Positions 61,241 through 64,000 of a stretch of DNA of 64,000 bases are shown piece by piece. The position numbers and the translations under genes were made by a program. Under the pieces are notes generated by a model, which saw only the letters and a program-made list of their open reading frames with translations, did no database searches and was not told the DNA's origin. The DNA lies in NCBI GenBank assembly GCA_021521415.1, contig JAIQDT010005802.1:18162-82161 (forward strand), read 5' to 3'. Within the stretch, counting starts at the first letter, position 1. The number at the start of each line of letters is the position of its first letter. The DNA is from Bidens hawaiensis (lineage: Eukaryota; Streptophyta; Magnoliopsida; Asterales; Asteraceae).

Positions 61241-61916
61241 TATTTCTTGGCCTCTATTTGGCGATGTTGTAGTCGTTTCGACTACTGATGTTGTGTATGC
61301 CTACTTCGTGTTTGCATGCACTGATGTTACGTGTTTGGTTTGTACGTTTGCTCGACCCTGATGTTATACGTGGATGTTATATATATAATGTTATGTATAT
61401 AGGGATGTTATGAATGGATGTTTACATATACATTTGTATACGTATGGATGAGGATGTTTAAGTTCGGTAATGATGATTAGATGGATGTACCCTTTTACTT
61501 TTAGAAAACCTTTGGTATGACTATCATGATTTTTACTACTGATATCTTTTACTTAAAACTTGAACTTGCTCAGCTCAAGCTGACTTTGTGTGCATTTTAG
61601 TGTAAGTTTCAGGATTTGGAAGATGATGCCTTATCGCTTGGTCGTGCACGGAGCTACTTGGATGGTGAAGGACATACTGAAAGGAAGAATTGTTATGAAT
61701 ATTTTATTTCAAGGAAACTTATAAAAGTTATACTTACTTTGGATTTTGGGCAAAATTCCCGGGTTTTAGGAACTTATTTCATTTTTCATGTTTTCCGCAA
61801 AATTGATACTCTGATACGTTTGTTTTAATGGAAGAAACGGTTTTTAAGTTTATTTAATTTTACGAGTGTTTTGAATGATTACCAACTGTGGGGTTCCTGG
61901 GGTTCGGGGCCTTACA
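59889..61916 (+). repeat. Right LTR of the chromovirus
   Basis: 2,028 bp with the same ends as the left copy. Visible differences include fewer minisatellite units, a longer (TA)n run near 61200-61236 and scattered point changes. Confidence 0.95.
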
Positions 61917-61964
61917 TGATGACTATAAAACTGGACCTTTATCATTTTTTATTGATTAAACTGC

Positions 61965-62430
61965 GGTTTTTGTTCTTACGGTTTGTCCGAATTTGCAGGT
62001 TTTAGTCAAATAGTTTTTAAATATGTGATTTTCGTCCTTGTGGTTTCCTTTCACTCGCAATTAACCCTACCCCATTAATCTTGTTTAGTCTGGTCGTTAA
62101 ATCCATCAGCGCCCCCTTTACGTGAGGGGCAGTTTTGTCCTTTTTCTTTCCAAATAAACCCCAACACTAATTCACAAGCCCCCTCGCGTGAGGGACCGAG
62201 GTGTATTTGGGAAAAAAAGGAAAAAATTGCCCCTTACGTGAAGGCAAGATGATAGGTTTAACGATCAGACTTAACGAGGCTAGTGAGGTCGGGTTTAATT
62301 GCAAGTGAAATGAAACCACGTAGACGAAAATCGCAGATTTAAAACTATTTGACCAAAACCGCATATTCAATAAAATCACAGGGACGAAAACCACATGTAA
62401 AAAAATCACGGGGACGAAAACCATATGTTA
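61965..62430. mobile_element. Foldback MITE copy upstream of the Cys-rich gene
   Basis: The left arm (GGTTTGTCCGAATTTGCAGG, TTTTAGTCAAATAG, CACTCGCAATTAACCC) and right arm (GGGTTTAATTGCAAGTGAAA, TTTAAAACTATTTGACC) form the same large inverted repeat as at 23320-23765. The right terminus repeats GGGACGAAAACCA twice. It ends about 130 bp before the ATG at 62566. Confidence 0.7.
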
Positions 62431-62565
62431 CTCGCTTTTATTTGAATACTTATTAAAGTAACACTTTCTCAAAATATAAAAAATCCATAACAACATCATT
62501 GCAAATACAAGGCATCCTTTAACTTCCATTTGTGCTCCAAAGTTAATCAAATCTTCACCAAAACC

Positions 62566-63412
62566 ATGAAAGATAAAGGCAAATCTGTGAAAGCAGAGCC
62601 CAATTTCCTCTCAAATTCCAACTATTTTCAACCATCATCAGATCTTCCATGCAGAAAACACCCTTCAAATTCAACATCAGTTGGAATATGCGCATACTGC
62701 TTAAACGAAAAGCTTATCGAGCTCGCTTGTTTCGATTGTGTGGAACCGAGGCTATCTTCGTGTAGTTTGGATATTGGAAGTGTTGCAAGAAAATCTTTTA
62801 TCATTGAGAATGATAAGGTTAATAATAATAATAATAATAATAACAATAATAATAATGGCGATGAGCCGAAAACAGAGTTTTCGGAGATGAAATTGAAACA
62901 GAGTGAAACAAAGGAAGTGGTTTTGCTCAAAAGGAGTAATAGTTGTGTTGTTGATGTCAAGAAAAACAGTGGGTTTTTGGAGAATTGGGAGGTTTTTTAA
63001 TAAGAATAGAGAGGAAAGAAGGGTTTAGTGAGATATACAATGGTGCTATCGCGTGCTCGAGTGCAAAGATTTCCGATTTCAATGAATTCGAGTCGAGAAA
63101 GAGTGGATTGATGGATTTGAAAAGTGGGATTTATGTAAAAGAGTCTGATTTTAGTGGAATTGATAATGGTAATGATAATGATGATGACGAGTTTATTGAT
63201 TTGAAGATTGACTTACCTAATAAGTCAAAAACAGAGTACTCTGTTTTGAAGAGGTATGATCCGCTAGGTGGCGACGTTGGTCGTTGTCGGGTCGGATTAT
63301 GGTGGATGAAGAAGGGATTAAGAAGGTTAAGAATAGTCATGTGAAGGGTTGGAAGTGGATTTTTAAAAATCATTATGGGAAGAATGATTTTGGTCACATC
63401 TTTGAATCTTGA
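62566..63412 (+). pseudogene. Cys-rich plant protein resembling OCTOPUS/DUF740-type proteins, frameshifted
   Basis: The start (MKDKGKSVKAEPNFLSNSN) leads to a Cys-rich N-terminus: LPCRKHP, VGICAYCLNEKLIELACFDC, then SSCSLDIGSVARKSF. This resembles the N-terminal motif of DUF740/OCTOPUS-like plant proteins, which act at membranes in phloem cells; the assignment is tentative. An Asn run follows (62820-62855, an AAT microsatellite). The frame breaks near 62972 (one extra T would explain it), again near 63015-63040, and near 63285-63300. Conserved-looking pieces continue after each break (SGLMDLKSG, FIDLKIDLPNKSKTEYS, then KGWKWIFKNHYGKN ending at 63412). With three breaks it is probably a pseudogene. 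Confidence 0.65.
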
Positions 63413-64000
63413 ATTTTGATTCTAAATGTTACAAGAAATACGAAAGAATGTTGGTTTTTGTTATTAGATTATGCCATTGAGGTTATGTATTTTGTTGGTT
63501 ATGATGGTTTCATCATTTGATATGACCAAATTAGTAATGACTATGACGAGTTTCTTAATTTCTGTAAGAAAGTGTGTTTAGAATTATTCCACAATGGCAT
63601 GTCACTTTTTACACATTACTATGTGTTTATTTTGTTAGTATAAGTTAAAGTTTGTTTTATATTACAACATTGTATATGGTCGTTATGGTTGATGTTTATA
63701 TCTATGCACTATTATATGTTCCGGTTAGTTATAGTGAGAAACCCTGATTTGTGGATTTCTACACTAACACTATGGACCTCGTAATGCGTTTGTTCATGCC
63801 ATTATTGTCACGTTTTTAGTTGGATTTCATGTTTGTGTTCATCCATATAAGTTACCGGAAGATCAACCTCGGGTGTCCTTGAAGAATGCCACATATAGCA
63901 ATAACTCTTAATATCCATGATCAAAAGTAAGGGGCTTAGGGCTTTATGAATTATATTATTGCAACTGTGTCCATACATCTATAATTCTATAACATGTAGC
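63413..64000. other. Spacer to the end of the window, no gene seen
   Basis: AT-rich sequence following the Cys-rich gene. Its first part may be 3' UTR. Confidence 0.4.

Larger units (their letters stand above)
52767..61916 (+). mobile_element. Full-length Ty3/gypsy chromovirus, Tekay/Del-like, coding-defective
   Basis: A 9,150-bp element with LTRs at 52767-54800 and 59889-61916 and perfect TGATG target duplications (52762-52766, 61917-61921). A primer-binding site complementary to initiator Met-tRNA follows the left LTR, and a G-rich polypurine tract (AAGGGGGGGTGGACT) precedes the right one. Domain order is Gag with zinc knuckles, protease, reverse transcriptase, RNase H, integrase and chromodomain. 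Integrase after RNase H plus a terminal chromodomain is the chromovirus layout, and long LTRs fit Tekay. The LTRs differ by only about 2-3% where I compared them by eye, so the insertion is young, yet the interior has several stops and frameshifts. Confidence 0.95.

Overview
This is a window of a plant nuclear genome. Genes carry many GT-AG introns, the background is AT-rich, and much of the sequence is transposons. The families present (a Tekay-type chromovirus, 5S-carrying Cassandra LTRs, a Tourist-like MITE, a PIF/Harbinger element and hAT MITEs with AACCGG or AACGAAC subterminal repeats) fit a eudicot. Asteraceae is my best guess, but that is inference and no species can be named.

Layout: 1-1.96 kb is the 3' part of a broken Ty1/copia element. 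2.39-3.90 kb is a complete PIF/Harbinger-type element carrying only an ORF1-like gene. 3.9-11.4 kb is a repeat field: SINE-like pieces, a LINE tail, two hAT MITEs with perfect 8-bp target duplications, an AACGAAC-repeat element, and a Helitron-like segment cut by a 1,175-bp solo LTR. 11.6-12.3 kb is an intronless bZIP factor. 14.1-17.3 kb is a 12-exon chloroplast-type chaperonin-60 beta gene. 18.9-21.6 kb is a six-exon ceramide synthase (LOH/LAG1). 24.0-26.2 kb is a four-exon class III peroxidase close to peroxidase 11. 28.9-30.3 kb is an F-box/LRR/FBD gene. 33.2-33.9 kb is an uninterrupted (TTA)n tract of about 680 bp. 34.9-36.4 kb, minus strand, is S-adenosylmethionine decarboxylase with its two conserved upstream ORFs. 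40.6-42.4 kb holds a decayed Harbinger ORF1-like gene next to a Cassandra solo LTR. 43.3-45.7 kb is a candidate long solo LTR. 46.7-49.2 kb holds a long-TIR MITE, a Helitron 3' end, and a foldback element split by a second Cassandra solo LTR. 50.3-51.3 kb is a PORR-domain gene with one stop and one frameshift. 52.8-61.9 kb is a full-length but coding-broken Tekay-like chromovirus (LTRs, PBS, TGATG duplications). 62.6-63.4 kb is a frameshifted Cys-rich, OCTOPUS-like gene.

The intact genes are ordinary single plant genes with no operon logic. They cover plastid protein folding, sphingolipid synthesis, cell-wall or peroxide chemistry, polyamine synthesis, transcription and ubiquitin-ligase targeting. 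The distinctive content is the mobile DNA. Several insertions can be defined to the base by their target duplications, and several are nested. I found no sign of a new multi-gene system. The strongest second-look items are the paired Cassandra solo LTRs, the four-hairpin LTR, the ORF1-only Harbinger element and the giant (TTA)n tract.
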